The translations under genes were made by a program, and so were the position numbers. DNA of 64,000 nucleotides from Cymodocea nodosa (lineage: Eukaryota; Streptophyta; Magnoliopsida; Alismatales; Cymodoceaceae), in assembly GCA_036874045.1 (NCBI GenBank), contig CM072341.1, positions 818,501 to 882,500 of the forward strand, given 5' to 3'. Position 1 is the first letter of the stretch. Each line of letters begins with the position of its first letter. This document shows, piece by piece, positions 48,843 through 59,526 of this stretch. The notes beneath the pieces are model-generated. The model was not told the DNA's origin, made no database searches, and saw only the letters and a program-made list of their open reading frames with translations.

Positions 48843-49435
48843 GTATATATATTTGTATCGGTTGAACCGATCATGTTCGATTCAATCGATACTTTCTATA
48901 TATATAAATATATATATATATATATGTATATATATTTGCATCGATTGAACCGATCATGTTCGATTCAACCGATACTTTTTATATATATAAATATATATAT
49001 ATATGTATATATATTTGTATCGGTTGAACCGATCATGTTCGGTTCAACCGATACTTTTTATATATATATATGTATATATATTTGCATCGGTTGAACCGAT
49101 AATGTTCGGTTCAACCGATACTTTTTATATATATAAATATATATATATATGTATGTATATTTGTATTGGTTGAACCGATCATGTTCGGTTCAACCGATAC
49201 TTTTTATATATATAAATATATATATATGTATATATATTTGCATCGGTTGAATCGATAATGTTCGGTTCAACCGATACTTTTTATATATATAAATATATAT
49301 ATATGTATATATATTTTTTGAATTGGTTGAACCGAACATGTTCGGTTTAACCGATACTTTTTATATATATAAATATATATATGTATATATATTTTTTGAA
49401 TTGGTTGTTCGAGAAAACCGATACTTTATATATAT
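48007..49435. repeat. 79-bp hairpin satellite (CGGTTGAACCGA...TCGGTTCAACCG)
   Basis: About 16 units of roughly 79 bp lie between 48207 and 49435, with three irregular founder-like units before them (48029, 48098, 48160). The core TATCGGTTGAACCGA, a 6-base TCATGT loop and TCGGTTCAACCGATA make a perfect 15-bp-arm hairpin. The rest of the unit is an alternating AT tract with ATGTATATATATTTG. A pair of variant units (GATTC for GGTTC) at 48456/48538 recurs at 48860/48944, indicating a duplication of about 405 bp (five units). ORFs through the array are by-products. Confidence 0.9.
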
Positions 49436-49969
49436 ATAAATAAATATATATATATGTATATGTATTTTAAGATTAAAATAATAAGAATAATTTATAATGC
49501 AAAAAGGTGTATGTTGAAAAATGTGGCTGATAACTCATACGCTGTCTTCAAAGTAACTTTTTAATTGATTTGTTCCAAGGGAAAATTGACCTACAAAATA
49601 TATGTAATACTAGTTCAGAAGTACACAGAAACTTACCAACTCAAGAAGACGTTTTTTACCATCAACTTGTTGCTGGCTCAAGCAAACATCACCATTAGCA
49701 GATCCCTTGGTTAACAACAACAATCTATTTCGATTTTCACCAATCAAACATGACAAAGTCAACACTTTCTTTCCACTTAAACATGTTTGACTAGTATTAT
49801 AAACATGAGATCTGGTTTATTACCTTCGTGCATCAGTAAAGCATGCAATAAAATTGGGGAAAATAATATTCTTCCATCACACTCGTGTATCAGATGCTAT
49901 TATAGTGATTAAAACAACGGCACTTCGAGTTTATTGAAAGTGAATAAAGATTTGTATCTTTAGGCCAAA

Positions 49970-50340
49970 CCTTCTGCTTCAGCAACGACGGGCGACAACA
50001 GCTTCGAGCGACAACGGCAGCTAGGGTGATAGTGGAGGCTTCAGGTGACAGCGGCGGCTTTAGGCGACAGCGAGGGCAGGGGTGGTTTCGGTGTGAGGAG
50101 GTTTCGACGGTGCACACCGGAAGCGGCTTCTATGAGGGCGAGCAAATATCGCGACAGTGAGCGCGACTGCCAGTGCGAGTACAACGACGACTGTGAGGGC
50201 GAGTGCGAGCAGCAAGCGTGACGACGAGCACAACTGCGAGTGCGACGACAACGGTGAGCGTGAGGGAGGGTGAGTGCGTGCGCGAGAGGGCGAAAATCGC
50301 GTGCCCTTTGGGCGAAAATTGCGTGCGCGAGGGTGGGAAA
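49970..50340. other. GC-rich block inside the TIR transposon
   Basis: A stretch of GCGAC/GGGCGA/GAGGGCGAG words with degenerate repeats of about 20 bp (GAGGGCGAGTGCGAGC). Minus-strand ORFs of 75-116 aa cross it but look like composition effects, and no domain is visible. It may be captured host sequence. Confidence 0.45.
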
Positions 50341-50490
50341 ATTTCCACCGGAAATGGAAATTGAATCTTATATATGGACGGAAATGTGTAAAATTCCTTT
50401 CCGTCAATTGACATGCACACTAACGACTTACAAAAGGAAAGTTTGAACTTTCCTTTCCTTCCATGAATTCCAGTGTGCATTAACCCCGCC

Positions 50491-51275
50491 TTAATGTTAA
50501 TGTAATGATGTATTTATAAATGAAATAATTTATTTCTTTTGTACTGATATGTTTAAATGTTGTGATTTAATAATATTTAGATTTAATTTAATATATTTAC
50601 TAAAAAAGAAAAAATAATAATTTTTTTTTAAAAAAATAGCTTATTAACCTTTAGGTCGGCCTAGGCCTGACCAATGTCGGTTCGGCTTATAGATCGGGCT
50701 AGGCTGACTCTATAAAATTTCTAATTTTTGCAAGCTGATCCAATTCAACCCATAGCCCGTATGGGCTTCTACTTCATAGGTTGGGCCAGCTGCACATAAC
50801 CCACTTACATTTTTAAGTACATTACCTAAGTAGAATAAAATATATAAAACAGAAATAGTTTACAAATGCGCCTTCAACGTTGGTATAGCGTAAATGAAAC
50901 CTCATCTTCATTTCACATATTCTTCTTCTTATGTTTTAATGACGAAGGAATTATAGATTTCACATATTCTTCAATTTCAATAAGATTAAAATGAAGGTAA
51001 ATTTCTGATATTTGAACTTTTTATGTGCCATTCATTTATTACTTGAGTGTCATTTTCGATTGATATTTAAGGCAAGGCTGGTCGTTTAGTTTCTATTTCA
51101 GAAAAATGTTGATCGGAATGCCTCAGAAATAAGATCAAAATATTGAAGCCAAATATTTATTACAAAGTGTTAAAATTGAAGATTTCATTATTTCCCTTAT
51201 TACAAAGTTCAAGGAATGGGATTTAATAAAATTTAAAACAAGGAGGAACAAGTGTGGTCGCCGATCGTCACACGT
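50491..51275. other. Flank of the TIR element and 3' flank of the second GRP pseudogene
   Basis: 50645-50790 holds GGCCTAGGCCTG/GGGCTAGGCTG words like 20880-21050. From about 50784 it matches 29691-29911 (CCACTTACATTTTTAAGTAC). About 51009-51323 is missing from the first duplicate. Confidence 0.5.
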
Positions 51276-51746
51276 TCATCCGCCACAGAAATCGGAACTA
51301 GAGGCCAACCCTCCACCGCCACTGCCTCATCCATAGCCACCGCCAGAACCTCATCGTCCACCTCCTCCTCCACCATTTCCACCGCTTCAGAATCCACTTC
51401 CCGAACCGAATCCACTACAATTGCCTCCACCTCCTACTCCGTCGCCACAACCACTACCATTTCTGAGCCCGCTTCTCGAATCGAACCCACTACCAAATCT
51501 ACTAACGTTTCCACCTCCACCTCCTCCACCACCAACACCGCGCCCACCACCGGAGCTACCTTTCCTCCACCAGAGCCAAACCCTGAACCAAATCCAGAAT
51601 CGAATCCACCACCTTGTCAACCACCACCCGTACCAAAGTTAGAACCGAAGCCAAAACGAAATCCTCCACCTTGCAGTTGAAGACATGCTCATAGAGAGCA
51701 GGACCAGAAGTGCAACTGCACCGGTCACCTTACTCCCACAATCCAT
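51276..51746 (-). pseudogene. Second-type secreted GRP pseudogene, copy 2
   Basis: Here the ATG is present (51744-51746) and opens a signal peptide (MDCGSKVTGAVALLVLLSMS...), but the frame leaves the glycine-rich sequence after SSTA and stops about ten codons later. Glycine-rich blocks continue in other frames (GGGFRFGFGSNFGTGGG, NVSRFGSGFDSRSG, NCSGFGSGSGF, GSGGGGLASSSDFCGG) to a stop at 51276. Relative to copy 1, a short segment coding the RVLS region is missing, which shifts the frame. The gene is dead in both duplicates. A TATAATTA near 51829-51837 is a possible TATA box. Confidence 0.7.
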
Positions 51747-52747
51747 GATGGAAATCGATGTTTTGGCGGAAGAATATACTTTTCAAGAAGATATCGATCG
51801 ATGGTTTCTAGGGTTGGAATCGCGTGTTAATTATAGATGAAATCATTCATGAATATGCACATGAAGCCGTGGAGGAGTTCTGACCATGGGTTGAATTCAG
51901 CTTTTCAATAATCTTTTTTTTTTTTTTTTTTTTTGGCATTGATTCACCGTTGAGAAATGGTACCGAAAGATTAGATTTTTCGATAATATCTATAATTAAT
52001 TAATTTGAAAAAAAAATCATGTGTACAAATTCACGTAGCGAGATTATGGTTAAGATTTTCGTTGTTTGTTTGTATGAATTTTATGAAATTGTATAAAGAG
52101 AAAAAAGTTATATTTTAAATTTCATTTTCATTCGCCATCCCATCAGTGAGAAAGTGTTGACGACAATATTTTTATAGTTCAAGCATAAAAGATAATTATT
52201 GCAGAAATAATTATATTAACATATTATTGCTATGTATGATATATATACGTGTTATAATCATTTAAAATATAAGTCACATTTGTGAATACGTTAAAAAAAA
52301 TATAAAGTAAAAAAAACATATATAGCGATTGGATGCATTTTTTCATATAAAACATAAAAAATATATAAAGCAAACTTGCACGCTACTTTTATTTTTTGAT
52401 CATTTGGTGAAAGATACGATTACGTCAAACGCATAAATTTCAACATTTAGTAATTAACTAATGTCGCATTCATTCACGAAGGGTTGGAGTACCTTTCCGT
52501 ATATAACATACAATAAGCAATCATTTTCAAAGGAAATTGTTCACAAAAGTCTTATTCCATGCATGACTTTTGTTCTTTTTTGGACTTTTGTTCGTCTTCG
52601 GATTTCCGTGCTTTGTGTTGCAAAACATTGCTTGCGACTTGTCTTCAATTAGGTAGAGGATTAACTAACTATTTCCTTTTAATTTGCAATCACACATATA
52701 TATATAGAGATAGAGAGAGAGAACATATATTTTTGGGCAATTCAAAC
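51747..52747. other. Intergenic DNA duplicated from 30374-31370
   Basis: Nearly identical to the first copy. The poly(T) tract at 51914-51935 is longer. No gene. Confidence 0.5.
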
Positions 52748-52753
52748 TTTATT
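52748..52753 (-). terminator. Polyadenylation signal of small GRP copy D
   Basis: AATAAA on the minus strand in the conserved block, now only about 50 nt from the stop because of the upstream deletion. Confidence 0.45.
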
Positions 52754-52804
52754 GATCGATTGGGGAAACATTACAAGAAGGAACTCGTGTGGGTAGCAGT
52801 TTTA

Positions 52805-52918
52805 TTATGTGAACCCTCCACCGTCGCCATACCCGTTCAAAACCCTGGTGGCAGAGGCCAAGCTCAAGGAGAGCAAGATTGCAAGGGCAAGGATTGCCAA
52901 AACGTTGGAGTGAGCCAT
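52805..52918 (-). pseudogene. Small secreted GRP, copy D (repeat domain deleted)
   Basis: The signal peptide is identical in reading to copy C (MAHSNVLAILALAILLSLSL, then ASATRVLNGYGDGGG). After GGGFT the frame stops, giving 37 residues. Compared with copy C, about 430 bp (31430-31860 in copy C) are gone, including all GYGYGKG repeats, with a short ATGTGAA filler at the join. The ATG, TATA box (52987-52995) and poly(A) signal remain. A short secreted remnant peptide could still be made, but it is best called a truncated pseudogene. Confidence 0.8.
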
Positions 52919-52986
52919 GCTGGAATTAAGCCAAAGATGTATGTGGAAGGGGAAGGGATGGGTTTCGAAGGTGTCTTGGTTGCTCC

Positions 52987-52995
52987 CTATTTATA
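52987..52995 (-). promoter_or_regulatory. TATA box of small GRP copy D
   Basis: TATAAATAG on the minus strand, at the conserved distance from the ATG. Confidence 0.65.
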
Positions 52996-53359
52996 GAGCC
53001 GGTTGGTACTGTGTAATAAATTTATAAGCTTATAATTAAATACGACATATCTAAATCTGAAATCATACACGACGTGGTCAATATTTTTTAGGAGCTTGGA
53101 TAGAACTGCATGTAGAATTCATCTGCGATCTTTTTGCCGTTCAGAATAGAATGGGATGGAGCTTATGATATCATATTCAACTTCCCTGACAATCAGAGAA
53201 TAACGAGCTCACCACATATCTCAGACTTTTATATTAGACCATCATGTTACTTCCACAAGCACCATCATGTTACCTCTTTAGTTCTTTTTGTCTAGTGCAA
53301 ATTTATATTCTATTTGAGTTAGTCAATTATGATGTTATGTTCAATTTATATCAAGTTAT

Positions 53360-54140
53360 AAATACTCTATACGTTGTTTTGGTGAATACTCTGTGTAAAT
53401 TGGCTCATCAAGCTCACTTGAGTTGTTATTTAGAAATTGAGACGGAGTTGCACCACTGTCACACGCATCCATGGTAAATCCTTGAGAATAATACATTGTA
53501 TCACTAATATTCATACTTCTTAGTAGGATGTCAAATGTTCTTGTCTGTCCACACTAAGAAACAAATGAAAAGGGAGGCGTCATCGAACGAGAAGACTCGT
53601 AGTTAATAGGTAGGAACATCGTGGATGCTAACGTTACACCTACCGTCAAAGCTAATCTTTAGTTGGAGGGTATGGAGTAAGGCATGGACCACCAGTTTGC
53701 AACCCTTCATAAAGTAGTATTAATAGAGGGTCAACCTGCATTTACAAATAACTGTTAATAGAAAGAATATTAGCAATAACCTTACGATCATACTTATACT
53801 ACATATATTGGTGATTACTCTTGTGTAAATTGGGTCATCAATTTCACTTGAGTTGTTATTTAGAAACTGAGTCGGAGTTGCACCACTGTCACACGCATCC
53901 ATGGTAAATCCTTGAGAATAATACATTGTATCACTAGTATTCATACTTCTTAGTAGGATGTCATAATTCAACTTCAATTATGTTTATATTTCACTCCAAT
54001 TTCAGTTATAATTGAACTTTGACAGTGGGTGAACAAAACCTCTCAACTTGGACATGGTGTCTATTAACCTCCAAATGTTCATGTCTATCCCCACATAGAA
54101 ACAAATGGAGAGGGAGGTGTCATGAGACGAGAAGGCTCGT
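53360..54140 (-). repeat. GU repeat, two adjoining copies at gene D
   Basis: Same double arrangement as at 32405-33195 and almost identical to it, as expected from the segmental duplication. Confidence 0.65.
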
Positions 54141-54825
54141 CGGTAATTCTTATTCAATCTCTATGGAATAAACTTATAATTGCACACGAATATAATATAC
54201 ACCATACACTTGTAGTTAAAAATATAAATTGAACTTAATATCTAATTTGTGTAAAAAGTTGTTTGTTTACTTTTAAAAGAATTTATTAATATAAACATAA
54301 AAATAAATCAAATAAGTTTCTTATTGAACTTTTCACAACAATACAAGTTTTCTAGCGTTGTTACTAGGGATTGAGAAGCTAAGCAACTGTGAGTATTGTT
54401 TTGTTTTTAATATCATAAGGAGTATTGTGTGTTTTATTTTATAATTGAGAATATGACATATGCTTATACTCAAAGACTTCTGAAACTTATAGTTAGCATA
54501 TGTGAATTCTGTAATTTAGAAGGTCATGATATTTTTGATTGTTTGAAACTGAGACAATTGCAGATTGTTAGATCACATGAACAACAAATGAATTATATTC
54601 AATATAATAGAGTTGAGTATGAGAATTCTATAGTTTACCCAACTAATGGTCAGTTTAGAACGAGTAATATGTTGAGAGACAAGGAAGTTTAGGATAGGTC
54701 TGACAAACTTGAGCGTAGTTTAAAGCAAAGCATAGACAAACTAGAATAATACATGTGTTAGCAACAAGAAGTCAACCAATTAAATTATAGGAAAGAATAT
54801 TCAAAACCTAAAATTGATATCATAT
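54141..54825 (+). mobile_element. Athila/Tat fragment 4: LTR tail, leader, gag zinc-knuckle part
   Basis: This matches the first 0.68 kb of fragment 1, with LTR tail, primer-site relic and gag zinc knuckle near 54500. It ends in gag, where a GU piece begins. The end point marks the right limit of the 29.7-33.87 / 50.8-54.83 kb duplication. A broken fossil with few breaks in this short length. Confidence 0.75.
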
Positions 54826-55150
54826 ATTATTCTTGTGCAAATTGATTCATCAAGTTTACTCGAGTTATTATTTAGAAACTATGACTTAGAGTTGCACCAC
54901 AACCACACTCATGCATGGTAAATCCTTGAGAATGATAAATTGTATCACTAGTATTCATACTTCTTTGTAGGATGTCATAATTCAACTTCAATTATGTTTA
55001 TATTTTGCTCCAATTTCAGTTATAATTGAACTTTGACAGTGGGTGAACAAAACCTCTCAACTTGGGCATGGTGTCTGTTAACCTCCAAATGTTCGTGTCT
55101 GTCCACACAGAGAAACAAATGGAGAGGGAGGTGTCATGGGACGAGAAGGC
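54826..55150 (-). repeat. GU repeat piece between Athila fragments 4 and 5
   Basis: It begins ATTATTCTTGTGCAAATTG and closely matches 39265-39600, the GU piece before fragment 3. Confidence 0.6.
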
Positions 55151-56335
55151 TTGTAGGTAATTCTTATTTAATCTCTATGGGATCAACTTATACTTACATA
55201 CAAATATAATATACACTGTGCACTTGTAGTTAAAAATACAAATTAGACTTAATATCTAATTTGTGTGAAAAGTTGATTGTTTACTTCTAAAAAAATTTAT
55301 TAATATAAGCATAAAAACAAATCAAACAAGTTTCTTATTGAACTTTTCACAATAATTCAAGTTTTCTAGCGTCTTTGCTAGGGATTGAGAAGCTAAGCAA
55401 TTGTGAGTGTTGTTTTGTTTTTAATATCATAAGGAGTGTTGTGTGTTTTATTTTATAATTGAGAATATGACATATGCTTATGCTCAAAGACTTCTGAAAC
55501 TTATAGTTAGCAAATGTAAATTCTGTAATTTGGAAGGTCATGACATTTCTGATTGTTTGAAACTGAGACGATTACAGATGGTTAGATCACATGAACAACA
55601 AATGAATTATATTCAATATAATAGAGTTGAGTATGAGAATCTTATAATTTATCCAACTAATGGTTAGTTTAGAACGAGTAATGTGTTGAGAGATAATGAA
55701 GTTTGAGATAGGTATGACAAACTTGAGCGTAGTTTAGAGCAAAGCATGGACAAATTAGAACAATACAGGTGTTAGCAACAAGAAGTTAACCAATTAAATT
55801 ATAGGGAAGAATATTCAGAACCTAAAATTAATATTATATACGAAACTAAAACAACCATTATGAAAATTAATCAAAAATTGAATGCAATGAGACTAGATGA
55901 TCTGAAAAGAAAGCTAAAAGCATTGGATGAATTTACAATGAAATTTCAAGTTATGCAACAGGAAAACACAAATGAAAACTTTAATGTTATAGATTTGCAT
56001 AATTTGCAAGACATACAGACAAAAGAAAATACCAATGCAATAGAATTTAAAGAATGTAATTTAAAACTGAAAACAATTGAAGATTAGAATTATGAAAATG
56101 AAATACAAGAACATCATGAAAGTAATGAAAATCTAGAAGATGTATGTATAACATTAAGATTTGGAATTGATATACCACTAAGAATTCAAAAAGAAAGCAA
56201 TGTGAAGCTAGATAAGAACAAAATTAAAGATGATAACGAAAATGTAATATATGAAAACATAGAAATTAAAGAAAAATCTGGATCTAAAAATGATCAGACA
56301 AATGAAATGAAAGAAAAAGAATCTTGTAAATTTCT
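55151..56335 (+). mobile_element. Athila/Tat fragment 5: LTR tail, leader, gag C-terminal part
   Basis: Nearly the same sequence as the starts of fragments 2 and 3, including the zinc knuckle near 55520. It is cut at about 56335, where an LTR in the same orientation begins part-way. A broken fossil with several breaks. Confidence 0.8.
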
Positions 56336-58302
56336 ATGGAGTTGTAGGTTGTGAAATCCTTAAGTATCCGAATTTTTTGATATTTCGGACGGTTATGTTT
56401 AACATACCGAACATGTATCAGATAGTTATGTTTAACATACCGAACAGTTGTGCTTTAAAAGAATATTTTATTATTTCTTGAAGTACACGTGTCGAAACCA
56501 TAATGCATGACTTAAGTGAACTTTCGGTGAGTTATCTATAACTATTCAAAATTGTAGCTGGGCATCAGACAATTATACGTGTAACTCTCCGAAATCTTTT
56601 TCTTTTTATAAAATAGCTGTGGACACGTGTCATGTTCTAGGAAATTGACTTAAGTGGATTTTCGGTTAGTTATCTCTAACTATCCGAAATGCATTTGGGC
56701 ATCAGATAGTTAGACTTGTAACTTTCCGAAGTGTTTCTTTTATCATAAAACTGCTGATGACACGTGTCGTGATCTGGTAGATTTACTTAAGTTATATATC
56801 GGTGTGTTATCTGTAACTATCTGAAATGCATCTGAGCATCAGATAGTTAAGTATGTAAGTATCCGAAATGCATCTAAGCATCGGATAGTTAAATTTGTGC
56901 ACGTGTTTTATAGTTAAATGAACGAAGCAAGTCCGTTGAGTTATCTGTAACTCCACAGACTATTTATTTTCTAATATGTCACTATAGCGGTTGCAGAAAT
57001 AGGACAATTGGAAGGAAAAAAAAAACCACGATTGCACGTATTACGTATGGAGAAGAAATCATTGTCATTGATATGAATGAAGGAAATCTAACTGACCATT
57101 CAAACAGAAGCAGTTACCACTGAAGAAATATAAAAGAAAAGAAGAAAAAGAAGTTAGTGTGTGTGATTGATGGGTATGGCTAGTGTGTATAGAGGAAGAG
57201 CATCGAGCTTTTTGTAGACAACGTCGGCAATTCTCTAAAGTACCACACCAACCATCACCACCACCACCATAACCACCACCATAATCACCAACCATCGGAG
57301 GTCTGTGAGGATACTTTCCTGATGTTGGGTCGATTCTGAGCCAAACATAGTGCCTAACAACCACTGTGATGAGTGATGGCGTCGCGAGAAGGGAAGCCAT
57401 TTTCACCAAGCGTCGATTCATATTTCAGGAGATCATAAAGCTTCTAGCCTTGGCTTCAGGTTGATGCTTGTATGCTGAAGAGGAGATCATCTTGCAATTC
57501 TGGAATCGTGATTCTATAGGGAGAGGAGATAGAATTGTATGTGGTTTAATTTTCAGTGGTGTATTCGCGTCACATGTAGTGATGGAAGTATTTACTATCG
57601 ACTGAGATTACTTTACATTTCACCTTTCGCCCATTTCCATGTTCATATTAAAATGAAAATATCAAAACAATTTATCTATGTTTGTATTTTGTATTTGAGT
57701 GTTGTGTTGTATTGTGATTAATGTTATCTTTGTCAGTGTTGTGATTGTTTTATATTTGTTTTAGTTTTACAGTTTACTGAAATTGGTTCGTTCAAAAGAC
57801 TTAAAGATTTTAATGGTTACTATTTGAATTATCTGAATGTTAGTATGCTTAATGATAAATCCAGTGTTTACTAACATTAAAGAGCTTAATTGATGTTATT
57901 TACAATCTGTGGAATCGCCCAATGGTTGGCCGAATTCCTCTGTAAATAGCAATATTAAATAGGAAATGCAGGCTCATGGAGTTAACTTAATTCCATGAGG
58001 TTAGTCCGTTGAGTTAGCCATAACTCAACGAACTTTATCCGTTGAGATAACTGTAACTCAATGGAGAGCTTATTGAATATATAAATTTGATTGTTAAAAA
58101 TGGAACAGTTCTCAATTCTTAAGCAATTCCCTATGGGATCGACCTGTACTTGTACACTAATACAGTAGACACTATGCACTTGTAGTTAAAATACAAATTG
58201 AAATTAATATCTAATTTGTGTGAAAGGTTGTTTGTTTTTTACTAAAAAAAGAATAGACATAAAGATAAATTAACTAAGTAAAAACAGAAGTTAACAAATC
58301 CA
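56336..58302 (+). repeat. Athila/Tat LTR, plus orientation, 5'-truncated
   Basis: This is the reverse-complement counterpart of 43415-45677 and lacks roughly the first 0.3 kb. It has the 130-bp internal repeats with CACGTG (near 56484, 56621, 56758, 56896). A 118-codon minus-strand reading frame (57065-57421) includes a VGDYGGGYGGGGDGW stretch. The 3' end reads ...AAATCCA at 58302, followed by AGTTTTTC and a primer-site relic. The two LTRs form a large inverted pair spanning about 15 kb. Confidence 0.75.
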
Positions 58303-59294
58303 AGTTTTTCTAGTGTGTTGCTGGAGATCTAATACAAGTTTTTCTGGTGTCGTGCTGGCCAAGCAAACACTTAGGTATGTCACCTTTTATGCTAGTATAT
58401 GGAAAAAGTTGTCATTTACCAGTTGAAATAGAACATAAAGCTTATTGGGCATTAAAAACTCTGAACACTAATTTAGATCAAGCTGTTGAAAATAGGAAAA
58501 TGCAATTAATTGAATTAGAAGAATTTAGGAATGAAGCTTATTCGAAGACTATAAGAGAAAAAGAGAAAATGAAATTCTGGCATGATAGGAAAATTATTCC
58601 AAAAAGCTTTGAAATAGGATAAGAAGTATATCTTTACATGGCTAGACTCCATAACCATCCAGGAAAATTAAGATCTAGATGGGCAGGACCTTACATAGTT
58701 CGAAATATTTATCCCTATGGAGCTATTGAGATTGAAAATCCTAAAAATCAGAATATCTTTAAAGTAAATGGACAAAGACTTAGACCTATTCTGAAAATAT
58801 CAAAAAGCTCCTTTAGAATTATAGAAGAAGTTAGAGTAGATGACTACTCGAACTTTACTTAGTGAGAAATCAGTTTTTATTTTATTTTCATATAAAAAAA
58901 TAAAAAAAATCGTAGTAATTTAAAAAAAAAATTAGAAAATATAAAAAATCGTTGCAGTTCAATCGACTGGATCCATCGGTATGATCGGAACATAAAAAAT
59001 ATATATTAATTTTTAGTAAAAAAACTTTTGGTTTTATCGAAACTTAGTATCGATTCAATCAAAAAAAAAGTCGGTCTGATCGAAACATAGTATCGGTTAA
59101 ACCGATAAAAAGAAGAAGAAAAAAAACTATTATCTTAAGTATTTTTTATATATATCTGTATGTACGGGAGGTTCGTTGAGTTACGCTTAAATCAATGAAC
59201 TTACTCTGTTGAGTCTTGAGTTAGTCAACGAGCTTACTCCGTTAAGTTAACTGTAACTCAACGGAATACTATAGTTTAGACCACATATGAGAGA
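58303..59294 (+). mobile_element. Athila/Tat integrase C-terminal part and 3' untranslated region
   Basis: The leader after the LTR is joined directly to an integrase C-terminal region (58347-58862), so the element has lost most of its interior. The integrase words [45 protein letters not shown] and KVNGQRLRPI are typical of Athila/Tat. The 3' region (58863-59294) holds GGATCCATCGGTATGATCGG and GTTGAGTTA/TAACTCAACGG hairpin words and ends in a weak purine run before an LTR start. Broken. Confidence 0.8.
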
Positions 59295-59526
59295 TGTTTA
59301 GAATGAAAAGTGCATATTATTAATGGTTAAATGATGGTTAATTTGCATAATATTTAGCTTATCATATAATAATTAAGCCATTATGTTATAATTGCACTGT
59401 TATATGCTTTAATTAGAATTACTGCTTAATTTTGGGGAATTAATGTCAATTTAGTACATTTCTGAAGTGTTGGTAAGTTACAGGCTGTGAAATTCTTAAG
59501 TATTTGAATTTTCTGATATTTCAGAC
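59295..59526 (+). repeat. Start of an Athila/Tat LTR, truncated
   Basis: TGTTTAGAATGAAAAG begins the LTR. It follows the 45677-start LTR (read on the minus strand) as far as TTTCTGATATTTCAGAC, then changes to unrelated coding sequence. It is the 3' LTR start for the 58303-59294 piece. Confidence 0.65.

Larger units (their letters stand above)
47298..50490. mobile_element. Non-autonomous PIF/Harbinger-like TIR transposon, 3.2 kb
   Basis: The left end reads GGGGTTGTTAGTGCACGCCGG. The right end, reverse-complemented, reads GGCGGGGTTAATGCACACTGG. Over the first 23 bases 17 match without gaps. Both ends are flanked by TTA (47295-47297 and 50491-50493), the target duplication typical of PIF/Harbinger. 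Further TIR-like copies lie just inside (GGGGCTTTAGTGCACGCG near 47444; its counterpart near 50412-50428), and GGAAAGGAAA-type subterminal words occur at both ends. No transposase was seen. The interior carries the repeat shared with 24050-24850, the hairpin satellite, and a GC-rich block at about 49970-50340. The family name is inferred from TIR and TSD alone. Confidence 0.65.

Noticed and set aside
48162-49094. Overlapping ORFs rich in Tyr/Ile (YIYKYIYIYMYIY)
   Set aside because: Produced by the AT-rich 79-bp hairpin satellite. Copies overlap in shifted frames because 79 is not a multiple of three.
49890-50480. Minus-strand Ser/Arg/Ala-rich ORFs
   Set aside because: They run through low-complexity GC-rich DNA into the TIR itself, and no domain is visible.
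57065-57421. 118-aa minus-strand ORF with GGGYGGGGDGW
   Set aside because: It lies inside an LTR and is not open in the facing LTR copy, so it is noted as LTR content rather than called as a gene.
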